From Maritimibacter sp. REDSEA-S28_B5 (GTDB taxonomy: Bacteria; Pseudomonadota; Alphaproteobacteria; Rhodobacterales; Rhodobacteraceae), in NCBI GenBank assembly GCA_001626765.1, contig LUOO01000002.1, forward strand, positions 1-64,000: 64,000 nucleotides of DNA, written 5' to 3'. Position numbers and translations under genes: made by a program. Shown one piece after another: positions 42,760-51,526 of this stretch (within the stretch, counting starts at the first letter, position 1; each line of letters begins with the position of its first letter). The notes beneath the pieces were generated by a model. The model was given only the letters and a program-made list of their open reading frames with translations, made no database searches and had not been told where the DNA came from.

Positions 42760-43383
42760 TCAGCTTGATGCGTCGATGAAACAGGCGGTCGTCTCGGCGA
42801 TCTTCTCAGCGCTGTCATCACGCTTGAAGAACTCGACGAATCCGACCTCGGGCAGCACCAGATAGGTAAAGGTCGAATGATCGACGAGGTAGTATTCGGG
42901 GTCGCCTTCCTGCTTGCGGTAATAGGTCTTGTAGGCCTGCGACGCCGCGCGCACCTGTTCAGGTGACCCGGTCAGCCCGATCATGTCCTCGTGCAGATAG
43001 GAGGCGAAGTCCTTCATCTGTTCGGGCGTGTCGCGCTCCGGGTCGACAGAGATCATCGCCATCTGTGCATCCTCGCCGCGCTCCTCGAGCAGGTCGAGCG
43101 CCTCGGCGTTGCGGGCATTGTCGAGCGGGCAGACATCCGGACAGAAGGTGTAGCCAAAGTACAGAAGCGTCGGCTTGGTAAAGACGTCCTGATCCGTCAC
43201 CGTCTCGCCGTCGCCGTTCACCAGCGTAAACGGACCGCCGATCGACGCCGTCCCGGTGCCGACAGTAGACTCGCGGCACTGCGCGAACTGGTCGTCGGTC
43301 GTGTTCATCCCGACGTATAGCGCCGTTCCACCGATCAAGAGCGCGATCACCGCCACGCCGCCAAGTGCCATCGTCCGCGTCAT
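42760..43383 (-). CDS. senC: SCO/SenC/PrrC copper-binding protein
   Basis: A 207-residue membrane-anchored thioredoxin-fold protein. An N-terminal membrane helix (TRTMALGGVAVIALLIGGTA) precedes GGPFTLVNGDGETVTDQDV, the copper site YTFCPDVCPLDN (Cys-x3-Cys) and the later YLVDHSTFTYLVLP histidine. It helps assemble the CuA site of cytochrome oxidase and can pass redox signals to RegB. AGGAGA precedes the ATG at 43383. It is divergent from regB. Confidence 0.92.
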   Translation of the reverse strand: MTRTMALGGVAVIALLIGGTALYVGMNTTDDQFAQCRESTVGTGTASIGGPFTLVNGDGETVTDQDVFTKPTLLYFGYTFCPDVCPLDNARNAEALDLLEERGEDAQMAMISVDPERDTPEQMKDFASYLHEDMIGLTGSPEQVRAASQAYKTYYRKQEGDPEYYLVDHSTFTYLVLPEVGFVEFFKRDDSAEKIAETTACFIDASS

Positions 43384-43500
43384 TGTCTTCTCCTGTCCAA
43401 GGCGCCGCATTGATCGGCCAGTCGCCCCCCACTAACAAGGGGAGAAATCGACGCAACCCTTCACGATCCAGCCAACAGCAGCCAGGACAGGCGCCCGCCC

Positions 43501-44874
43501 ATGCCCGACACCGCCGATCTTTTCTCCAAGAACCCCGGCCGCCATTGGGTGCGTCTGGAAACGCTGACCATCCTGCGATGGGTCGCGGTCGTCGGTCAGG
43601 CGGGCGCCATCGCCGTCGCGCTCTGGATCTTCAGGCTCCAGATCGAACTGGGGTTCGCCGCCGTGGTCGTCGGCCTGTCGATCATCGCGAATATCGTGAT
43701 CCATTTCATCTTTCCTGCGACCAGACGGCTCAATGAACGGGAAGCGGCGCTCATGCTGCTGTTCGACACGCTGCAGCTTTGCCTGCTGCTCATGCTGACT
43801 GGCGGTCTGAACAATCCCTTCGCCGTGCTTGTCGCCGCGCCCGTGACCGTCTCGGCCACCGCGCTGTCGATGCGCTCCACCGTGACCATCGGGGCCGCCG
43901 CCATCGGGATGACCAGCCTCATGGCCTTTGTCCATCTGCCGCTCGTCACGCAGGGCGGCGATATCCTCAGGCTGCCCGAGGTGTTTCTCTTCGGCATGTG
44001 GGCCGCGATCGTAGTGGCCATCGGGTTCATCGCCGGCTACGCGCGGCAGGTCGCCAAGGAGAGCCAGACCATGAGCCAGGCGCTTCTCGCGACGCAAATG
44101 GCGCTGGCCCGCGAACAGAAGCTGACCGACCTCGGGGGCGTCGTTGCCGCCGCCGCCCATGAACTCGGCACGCCACTGGCCACGATCAAGCTCGTCTCCT
44201 CCGAAATGGTGCGCGAGTTGCCCGAGGGGAGCGAGCTGCGCGAGGATGCGGAACTCCTCCGCGATCAGGCGGACCGCTGCCGCGACATCCTTCGGTCGAT
44301 GGGCCAGACCGGCAAGGACGACCTGCACCTGCGTCAGGCCCCGCTGTCCGCATTGATCGCAGAAGCCGCGGCACCGCACCTCAGCCGGGGAAAGACCGTG
44401 GTGCTGGAACCCGGAACCGAGGACGAGCCGGTGCTCCTGCGCCAGCCCGAGCTGGTCCACGGCCTGCGCAACCTGATCCAGAATGCCGTCGATTTTGCGA
44501 GCACGACGGTTTGGGTCGACACGATCTGGACCGAGACATCGCTCACCGTTCACATCGTGGACGACGGAACGGGCTATCCCCCGACATTGCTCAGCCGCAT
44601 CGGTGACCCCTTTATCCGCCGTCGCCGCACGACCCCCGATGCCCGGCGACCGGAATACGAAGGCATGGGGCTGGGTCTGTTCATCGCCAAGACGCTGCTG
44701 GAACGCACCGGCGCGGAACTGACCTTTGCCAACGGCCGCGATCCCTATGACGGCGAGCCGCGCCCCGGTCTGCGTGAAGGTGCCATCGTCGAGGTCGTCT
44801 GGCCCCGCCCCTCGCCCATCGAGGCCGCGACCCGCAACCCGGTGCTGCCGGAAAACCAACGGTTCGGCGCCTGA
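43501..44874 (+). CDS. regB: Redox sensor histidine kinase RegB/PrrB/ActS
   Basis: A 457-residue kinase with six membrane segments. The conserved quinone-binding heptad GGLNNPF sits at residues 101-107, the phospho-histidine is His220 in AAAHELGTPLATIKL, and the redox cysteine is Cys260 in DRCRDILRSM. The C-terminal ATPase has RNLIQNAVDF and EGMGLGLFIAK. It senses oxygen and quinone status and phosphorylates RegA. All three named features are intact, so the sensor should be working. Confidence 0.95.
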   Translation: MPDTADLFSKNPGRHWVRLETLTILRWVAVVGQAGAIAVALWIFRLQIELGFAAVVVGLSIIANIVIHFIFPATRRLNEREAALMLLFDTLQLCLLLMLTGGLNNPFAVLVAAPVTVSATALSMRSTVTIGAAAIGMTSLMAFVHLPLVTQGGDILRLPEVFLFGMWAAIVVAIGFIAGYARQVAKESQTMSQALLATQMALAREQKLTDLGGVVAAAAHELGTPLATIKLVSSEMVRELPEGSELREDAELLRDQADRCRDILRSMGQTGKDDLHLRQAPLSALIAEAAAPHLSRGKTVVLEPGTEDEPVLLRQPELVHGLRNLIQNAVDFASTTVWVDTIWTETSLTVHIVDDGTGYPPTLLSRIGDPFIRRRRTTPDARRPEYEGMGLGLFIAKTLLERTGAELTFANGRDPYDGEPRPGLREGAIVEVVWPRPSPIEAATRNPVLPENQRFGA

Positions 44875-44908
44875 CGGCGTGGGCCCGTTCATGAGGGTTC
44901 AGCGAGGG

Positions 44909-44923
44909 TTAAGGGTTCATTAA
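44909..44923. promoter_or_regulatory. CtrA-type binding site (TTAA-N7-TTAA) before the PAS gene
   Basis: TTAA-GGGTTCA-TTAA, the full-length consensus for the cell-cycle and motility regulator CtrA. It lies 62 bases before the ATG at 44986 and downstream of regB, so it should serve the PAS-gene transcript. Confidence 0.6.
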
Positions 44924-44985
44924 CCAAACGGACGTAACGCTGGTCGCGCAACGAGACGTTGTGAAGTTGAACAAGTCGAACCCGC

Positions 44986-46581
44986 ATGACGCCGATCCTC
45001 GCCACTCTCATCCTGTGCAACGCGCTTGCCGTCGCGGTTCTGTGCCTCGTGCTGATCGGCTGGCTGGGTGGGCGCGGGTCGTCGGATCTCTACCGGCTCA
45101 CGACGGCCGAGCAGGACGGGCTCGTGTTCCTGTTTCAGGACGAGGTGCTTCTGGATGCCTCGCCTTCTGCCCGATCCTTGATCGAGCTTGGACCGGGACG
45201 TGGCAAGGACTGGTTCCGTGTCGCCTTTCACCTCGAGCCGCTCTTTCCGTCGCTGCAAAGCTGGTTCTCGGATCTCGCGAGCCTGGGCGAAAAGGAACGT
45301 GTGTCGAGCGACGGTTCCACCATCCTGCGCGCGGTCTGGCGCGAAGGCGTCGCGCGAATCTCGCTCGTCCCACGGTCCTCCGCCCTCGCCTCGCCCCTGC
45401 CGGACCGGATGACCATCGCGGCCCTGTCGCACGAGGTCGAGGGGCTGCGAAGTGTCGCGGACAACACGACGATCCCCATGTGGCGCGAAACCTCGTCCGG
45501 CATGGTCGTCTGGTGCAACGATGCCTACCTCAACCTGTCCGAAGAGCTCGAGGAGGCGAGCGTGCGCACCTGGCCACCCGCGCGCCTGTTCGACTTGCCC
45601 ACGGCGGGCAAGGCCGAGGCGCCCGCGACCCGACGCAAATCCATCCTCCTGCCCGACAGCGGGGACACACGGTGGTTCGACATCGACATCGTCGCGGAAC
45701 CGGGCGGACAACTGTGCATCGCGCGGGCCATCGACACCCTCGTGCGGGCCGAGAAGTCGCAACAGGATTTTGTGGCGACCCTGTCCAAGACCTTTGCCAC
45801 CCTTCCCATCGGTCTCGCCATTTTCAACCGGGACCACGAGCTGACGGTCTTCAACCCGGCCCTCCTCGATCTCACCGGGTTGAGAAGCGACTTTCTGCTG
45901 GCCCGTCCGACGATCAGCGCCGTCTTCGACCGGATGCGCGAACAGCGCATGATGCCCGAACCCAAGGACTACAAGAGCTGGCGGCAGCACCTGTCCGAGA
46001 TCACCTCGATGGCGCAGGCCGGGACCTTCGAGGAAACCTGGACCATGCCCTCCGGCCAGACCTATTCCGTAACCGGCCTGCCCCACCCCGACGGGGCCAT
46101 CGCATTTCAATTCGCCGACATCTCGGACGAGATGACCATGGCACGGGACCTCAGGACCGAGCTTGAGGTGGGCGAAGCCGTGATGAACACTCTGCCCGCC
46201 GGTCTGGTCGTCTTTTCCCTGTCCGGCCGGGTCGTTTTCGTCAACGCGGCCTATGCCGCCCTCTGGCCGCAGGAGGCCGAGACCAGAACCCTGCAGGACT
46301 GCATCGCCGGCTGGCGCAAGGACTGCGCCCCCTCCGGCCTGTGGGACGCCTTGGGCACCTTTGTCAGCGAAACCGAAAGGCGCGACGCCTGGAGCGCGCC
46401 GATTTTGCGCCTTGACGGGCGGTCCATGACCCTGACGGTGACCCCGCTGCCACGCGGCAACACGCTGGTCGAATTTGCGCCCCAGACCGGGGTCGAGACG
46501 CGCGCGCCCGCGCAGGAACATCCCCGCCTGCCCCCTGATCTAAAACGGGGGCATGGGTCTGGGCATCGCCGACATAACTGA
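44986..46581 (+). CDS. PAS-domain membrane protein (kinase-like sensor without kinase core)
   Basis: A 531-residue protein. A membrane helix (LATLILCNALAVAVLCLVLI) starts it, then PAS-like domains including TLPIGLAIFNRDHELTVFNPAL and TLPAGLVVFSLSGRVVFVNAAY, and PAS texts such as YSVTGLPHPDGAIAFQFADI. There is no H-box or ATPase domain, so it cannot be a conventional kinase. It may regulate through protein contact. Its end overlaps tsaE by 29 bases, and a CtrA-type site marks its promoter. Confidence 0.75.
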   Translation: MTPILATLILCNALAVAVLCLVLIGWLGGRGSSDLYRLTTAEQDGLVFLFQDEVLLDASPSARSLIELGPGRGKDWFRVAFHLEPLFPSLQSWFSDLASLGEKERVSSDGSTILRAVWREGVARISLVPRSSALASPLPDRMTIAALSHEVEGLRSVADNTTIPMWRETSSGMVVWCNDAYLNLSEELEEASVRTWPPARLFDLPTAGKAEAPATRRKSILLPDSGDTRWFDIDIVAEPGGQLCIARAIDTLVRAEKSQQDFVATLSKTFATLPIGLAIFNRDHELTVFNPALLDLTGLRSDFLLARPTISAVFDRMREQRMMPEPKDYKSWRQHLSEITSMAQAGTFEETWTMPSGQTYSVTGLPHPDGAIAFQFADISDEMTMARDLRTELEVGEAVMNTLPAGLVVFSLSGRVVFVNAAYAALWPQEAETRTLQDCIAGWRKDCAPSGLWDALGTFVSETERRDAWSAPILRLDGRSMTLTVTPLPRGNTLVEFAPQTGVETRAPAQEHPRLPPDLKRGHGSGHRRHN

Positions 46582-47053
46582 CGAACGTCGCGTGGAACTG
46601 GACACGCCCGAGGACACGAGCCGCCTTGCCGCCGCCGTCGGGGCGCGGTTGCGCGCCGGGGACCTGCTGCTTCTGAGTGGTCCCATCGGGGCCGGGAAAT
46701 CCCATTTCGCCCGCGCCGTGATCCAGTCCCGTCTCGCCTCCGACGGGCGGCCCGTCGAGGATGTGCCCTCTCCGACCTTCACGCTGGTGCAGACCTACGC
46801 GTTGGACGGGGTCGAGATCTGGCACGCCGACCTCTACCGCCTGACGCACCCCGACGAGGTCGAGGAGCTTGGACTGATCGACGCTTTCGACAACGCGATC
46901 TGCCTTGTCGAATGGCCAGACCGGCTGGGGCCGTTGATCCCGCCGCAGGCCATAGGCCTGACGTTCGACGTCACCGGGGACACCCAACGCAGCCTCACCC
47001 TGACCGGCCCGGCAACCCGGCTCGCCGCCCTCCTGCAAGAAGACCAGACGTGA
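46553..47053 (+). CDS. tsaE: tRNA threonylcarbamoyladenosine biosynthesis ATPase TsaE
   Basis: A 166-residue small ATPase that works with TsaB and TsaD in t6A synthesis. GPIGAGKSHFARAVI is the P-loop, VPSPTFTLVQTY the family motif, WHADLYRL the next, and LVEWPDRLGPL the end of the core. It overlaps the PAS gene and its stop overlaps the GTG of the kinase gene (47050). TsaD is at 30292. Confidence 0.93.
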   Translation: MGLGIADITDERRVELDTPEDTSRLAAAVGARLRAGDLLLLSGPIGAGKSHFARAVIQSRLASDGRPVEDVPSPTFTLVQTYALDGVEIWHADLYRLTHPDEVEELGLIDAFDNAICLVEWPDRLGPLIPPQAIGLTFDVTGDTQRSLTLTGPATRLAALLQEDQT

Positions 47054-48032
47054 CCCGTAACCCCCACCGCGCCGACGACTTCCGCTCGCGGGCGATGCCT
47101 CGAACCGCAAATATATCCGCCTCATCGCTGGCGAGAAACGCGCCATCGTCATGGATGCGGCACCGGAGGTGGGCGAGAACGTCGAACCCTTCTTCCGCAT
47201 TGCCGGGCACCTCGCGGGTGTCGGGCTGTCCGCGCCGGCGATCTGCGCGCAGGACATGGACCGGGGCCTTCTGCTGATCGAGGATCTGGGCGATGACCTG
47301 TTCTCGACCGTCACGGCCCGCGCGCCCGAGCGCGAGAGGGACCTCTACCTCGCCGCGACCGATACCCTGATCGCCCTGCACGCCGCACCGCCGCCCCCCG
47401 CGCCGGACTATGGGACCGCCACGATGACCGAAGTCGCCGGGCTCGCCCACGACTGGTATTTCTTCGGGGCGACCGGCACCCGCGACGGCGACGCCCGCCA
47501 GGCCATGCAGGCCCGCCTGTCCGATGCCTTTGCCCGCCTCGATCCCTGGACGCCGGTGCTGGTCCTGCGCGATTACCATGCCGAGAACCTGCTCTGGCTC
47601 CCCGACCGCACCGCGCCCGCGAACGTGGGCCTGCTAGACTTTCAGGACGGCGGTCTAGGCCACCCGGCCTATGACCTCATGTCGCTGGCCCGCGACGTGC
47701 GCCGCGCGGTGTCGCCCGAGACGACGAACGCCATGATCGCGCACTACGCCCGCGAAACCGGCACCGATCCCGAGGGTTTTTCCGCCGCCTGTTCGACCGT
47801 ATCCGCGCAGCGCAACCTGCGTATCCTTGGCGTCTTTGCCCGGCTGTCACTGCATTATGGCAAGCCGCATTACGTCGATCTCATTCCGCGCACATGGGCG
47901 AACCTCCTGACCGATCTGGCCCATCCCAGCCTCGCCCACCTCCGCGACCAAGTCCGCGCCACGCTACCCGAGCCGACCCCCGAAACACTGGCCCTGCTGA
48001 AAGAAAAATGCGGAACCGTCCCGACTCGCTGA
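47050..48032 (+). pseudogene. AmgK-like phosphotransferase, frameshifted near its N terminus
   Basis: An aminoglycoside-phosphotransferase-fold sugar kinase. The body includes VLVLRDYHAENLLWLP (catalytic Asp) and GLLDFQDGGLGHPAYDLMSL (DFQD metal motif). It is followed by a MurU-like gene, as in MurNAc recycling. The conserved N terminus RRLPLAGDASNRKYIRL lies in the body frame (47073 on) but is preceded by TAA at 47058 with no start between; the GTG at 47050, coupled to tsaE, is in another frame (TRNPHRADDF). One inserted base near 47077 would join them. From ATG 47151 only 293 residues and no AGDAS motif remain. Confidence 0.72.
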
Positions 48033-48703
48033 TGATCTTCGCGGCCGGCTTCGGCACGCGCATGGGCGCTCTGACCCGTGACCGCCCGAAGCCGTTGGTC
48101 GAGGTCGCCGGTCGCCCCCTGATCGACCATGCGCTCGACATCGCCACGGCGGCCGATGTCAGCACCGTGGTCGCGAACCTGCATTACCTGCCCGAAATGC
48201 TCGCCGCCCATCTTGCCCCGAAGGGCGTCAAACTGTCCCTCGAAACCGACGCGATCCTCGAAACCGGGGGCGGGCTGCGACAGGCGCTGCCGCTGCTTGG
48301 GCCGCACCCGGTGTTCACGCTGAACTCGGACGCGGTCTGGACCGGAGCCAATCCGCTCGATGAACTGCGCGGTGCGTGGACGCCGGAACGGATGGGGGCG
48401 CTGCTTCTGCTGCTGGACAAGCATCAGGCGCGCGGCCATCGCGGCACCGGCGATTTCGACCTGGATGCCGAGGGCCGCATCATCCGGGGTTCGAGCTATG
48501 TCTATTCCGGCGCGCAGATCATCGCGACCGGGCCGCTTGCCGATGTGCCCGAGACCGCCTTTTCCCTGAACGTCGTCTGGAACCGCCTCATTGCCGAGGG
48601 CCGCCTCTACGGCACGATCCATCGGGGCGGCTGGTGCGACGTGGGCAGCCCCGAGGGGATTGCCGAGGCGGAAGCCCTGCTTCAGGCTGCGCCCGATGTT
48701 TGA
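48008..48703 (+). CDS. murU: Nucleotidyltransferase (MurU-like)
   Basis: A 231-residue NTP-transferase. The start LMIFAAGFGTRMGALTRDRP, KPLVEVAGRPLIDHALD, TLNSDAVW (metal Asp) and the closing WCDVGSPEG are those of MurNAc-1-phosphate uridylyltransferases. Paired with the AmgK-like kinase it would recycle MurNAc to UDP-MurNAc. ATG 48008 overlaps the kinase gene by 25 bases; ATG 48032, overlapping its stop, is the alternative. Confidence 0.8.
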   Translation: MRNRPDSLMIFAAGFGTRMGALTRDRPKPLVEVAGRPLIDHALDIATAADVSTVVANLHYLPEMLAAHLAPKGVKLSLETDAILETGGGLRQALPLLGPHPVFTLNSDAVWTGANPLDELRGAWTPERMGALLLLLDKHQARGHRGTGDFDLDAEGRIIRGSSYVYSGAQIIATGPLADVPETAFSLNVVWNRLIAEGRLYGTIHRGGWCDVGSPEGIAEAEALLQAAPDV

Positions 48704-51526
48704 ACCACAGGACACACCACGCATCTTTGCCCAGGAACCCGGCGTCGATTTCCCCCGCGCCGTGGTCAACGGACTGCGCGCACGTCTCGCCGGACAGCCG
48801 CCAGAGGCGATGGCTCGCGTCACGCTCTTCGTGAACACGTCGCGCATGGGCCGCAGGATCGAAGCCCTGTTTTCCGAAGGCCCCGCTTGTTTCCTGCCGC
48901 GCATCCGGCTGATCACCGATCTGGGCGCGGACCTCGCCACGGATGGCGCGGCTCTCGACCTGCCTCCCGCCATGTCGTCGCTCAGGCGCAACCTCGAGCT
49001 TGCGAAACTCATCGCGCGGCTGCTGGAAAGCCAACCCGACCTCGCCCCGCGACACGCCACCTACGCGCTGGCCGAAAGCCTGGCCGGACTGTTCGACGAG
49101 ATGCGCGGCGAAGGCGTCGGGATCAACCGGCTGGCCAACCTCGATGTGGCCGACCATTCCCGCTACTGGGCGCGCAGTCTCGCCTTTATCGAGCTTGCCA
49201 ACCGTTTCGTGGGCACGATGGAGGATGGCTTTCTCGATGCCGCCACCCGACAACGGCGCGTGGTCGAGGCGCTCGTTTCCCGCTGGGCCGAAACCCCGCC
49301 CAGTGACCCGGTGATCGTCGCCGGGTCCACCGGGTCGCGCGGCACCACGGCGCTCTTCATGCGTTGCGTCGCGGCGCTGCCGCAGGGGGCCGTGATCCTG
49401 CCGGGCTTTGATTTTGACCTGCCGGCGTCCGTCTGGGACAACCCCGAAAGCGACATGTCTGCCGAGGATCATCCGCAGTATCGGTTTCGCAAACTGCTCA
49501 CGTCGCTTGACATGTCATGGTCCAATGTCACGCCCTGGCAGGCCACCGAACCCCCCAGCCGCCGCCGCAACGCGCTCCTGTCCCTCGCGCTCCGGCCCGC
49601 GCCGGTCACCGATGTCTGGCAAAGCGAAGGTCCGCGTTTCACCGACGTGGGCGAGGCGACCCAAGGCGTCACGCTGATCGAGGCGCCAACGCCGCGCGAT
49701 CAGGCCAATGCCATCGCGCTGGTCCTGCGGGACGCCGCCGAGCGCGGCCAGCCGGCGGCGCTGATTTCCCCCGACCCGCCCCTGACCCCGCGCTGCTGAC
49801 CCTGCTCAAGCATCCCCTGACCCATACCGGCGAGGAGCGCGGCGAACACCTGCGGCTGACCCGCGACCTGGAGCTTGGTGCCCTGCGCCGGTCGATGCCC
49901 TTTCCCGACCGCTCCGCCCTGCTCGGCTGGGCCGGCGAGGATGACCAGAAACAGCGCTGGGCGCACTGGATCGGCGGGCTGATCGAAACGCTCGCTTCCG
50001 CCCGTCGCGCCAGTCTTGCCGACCACGTGGCGCAGACCCTCGACATCACCGAACGGCTTGCCGCCGGGTCGCGGTCCGACGACCCCGCCGAGCTTTGGGA
50101 CAAGGAGGCGGGGCGCGTCGCGCGAACCATGCTCGACGACCTGCAAGGCGAGGCCGAGCATGGCGGCGAGATGTCGGCGGGCGAGTTCCGCGACCTGTTC
50201 ACCAGCTTCCTCAACGGCGGCGACGTGCGCGAGACGACCGAATCCCATCCCGGCGTCATGATCTGGGGCACGCTCGAGGCGCGGGTGCAGGGCGTCGACC
50301 TCGTCATCCTTGGCGGGTTGCAGGACGGGACATGGCCGCAGACGATCTCGCCCGATCCCTGGATGAACCGCGCCATGCGCAAACAGGCCGGGCTTCTGCT
50401 GCCCGAACGTCAGATCGGCCTCTCCGCCCATGATTTCCAGATGGCCTTCGGCACGCGCGAGGTGATCCTCACCCGTGCCCTTCGCGACGACGAATCCGAA
50501 ACCGTGCCTTCACGCTGGATCAATCGCCTGACAAACCTGATGAGCGGCATGTCCGACGCGGGCCGCGCGGCGCTGGACGGTATGCGCGGCCGGGGCAAGG
50601 TCTGGCTCGACCGGGTGCAGGACCTCGAAACCCCAGAACGCGAGGTGCCCAGCGCGATCCGGCCCGCGCCGATGCCGCCGGTGGAACATCGCCCCAACCG
50701 CCTGAGCTTTACGCAGGTGGGGCGCCTTGTGCGCGACCCATATGCGATCTACGCCCAGAAGATCCTGCATCTCTCGCCCATAGACGCCCTGCACAAACGC
50801 CCCGACGCGCCGCTTCGGGGCACGATCCTGCACGAGATTTTCGAGCGTTTTGTCAGTGACCGGACCCAGAACGAGCCGCGCGACGCCGCCCGCGAGCGGC
50901 TTCTGTCCATCGCTCGGGACGTTCTGGAAAACGGCCTGCCCTGGCCCGCCGCCCGCATCCTCTGGCTCGCCAAGATCGCACGCAACGCCGACTGGTTCCT
51001 CGATGGCGAGGCCGAGCGACAGGCGCAGGCGACCGACATCCTGACCGAGCTTCGGGGCGAGGCGTCCTTTTTCGATCCGCCCTTCACGCTTCATGGCCGC
51101 GCCGACCGGATGGATGTGCGCGCCGACGGGCGCGTCGCGCTGTTCGATTACAAGACCGGACAGATCCCGACCAAGGACCAGCAACGCGCCTATGACAAGC
51201 AACTGCTGCTCGAGGCGCTGGTGCTCAAGGTGGGCGGGTTCGACAAGCTCGGGCGGGCCGATACGGCAGAGGTCGCCTATATCGGTCTTGGCTCAACCCC
51301 CAAGGTATCGTCGGTCGAGGTCGAGCCGGGGCTGCTCCTGGACGTCGAGAAAGAGTTCGAGGCCCTCATCCAGTCGTTCCGTCAGCCAAGCCGCGGCTAT
51401 GTCTCGCGCCGGGTGATGTTCAGTGCGGGCGATGGCACGGGGGATTTCGACCATCTCGCCCGCTACGGCGAATGGGACCATGCCGAAGATCCGACGCCGG
51501 AACCCGTGGGGGATCACGATGGATAA
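48696..51526 (+). pseudogene. addB: AddB helicase-nuclease subunit, split by a frame break near 49.78 kb
   Basis: AddB pairs with AddA to process DNA breaks for recombination. The N-terminal half (48696-49799: ARVTLFVNTSRMGRRIEALF, PVIVAGSTGSRGTTALFMRC, RDQANAIALVLRD) ends at a TGA. The C-terminal half continues in another frame from about 49785 to 51526 (LLTLLKHPLTHTGEERGEHL, VILGGLQDGTWP, nuclease text LHGRADRMDVRADGRVALFDYKTG). Adding both gives about 940 residues, while relatives I know are nearer 1,000, so about 50 residues are missing at the junction besides the shift. It is coupled to murU and overlaps addA by eight bases. Confidence 0.8.

Noticed and set aside
49740-49830. Programmed frameshift in addB
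   Set aside because: No slippery heptamer or following structure is evident, and residues expected between the halves are missing, so a deletion or error fits better.
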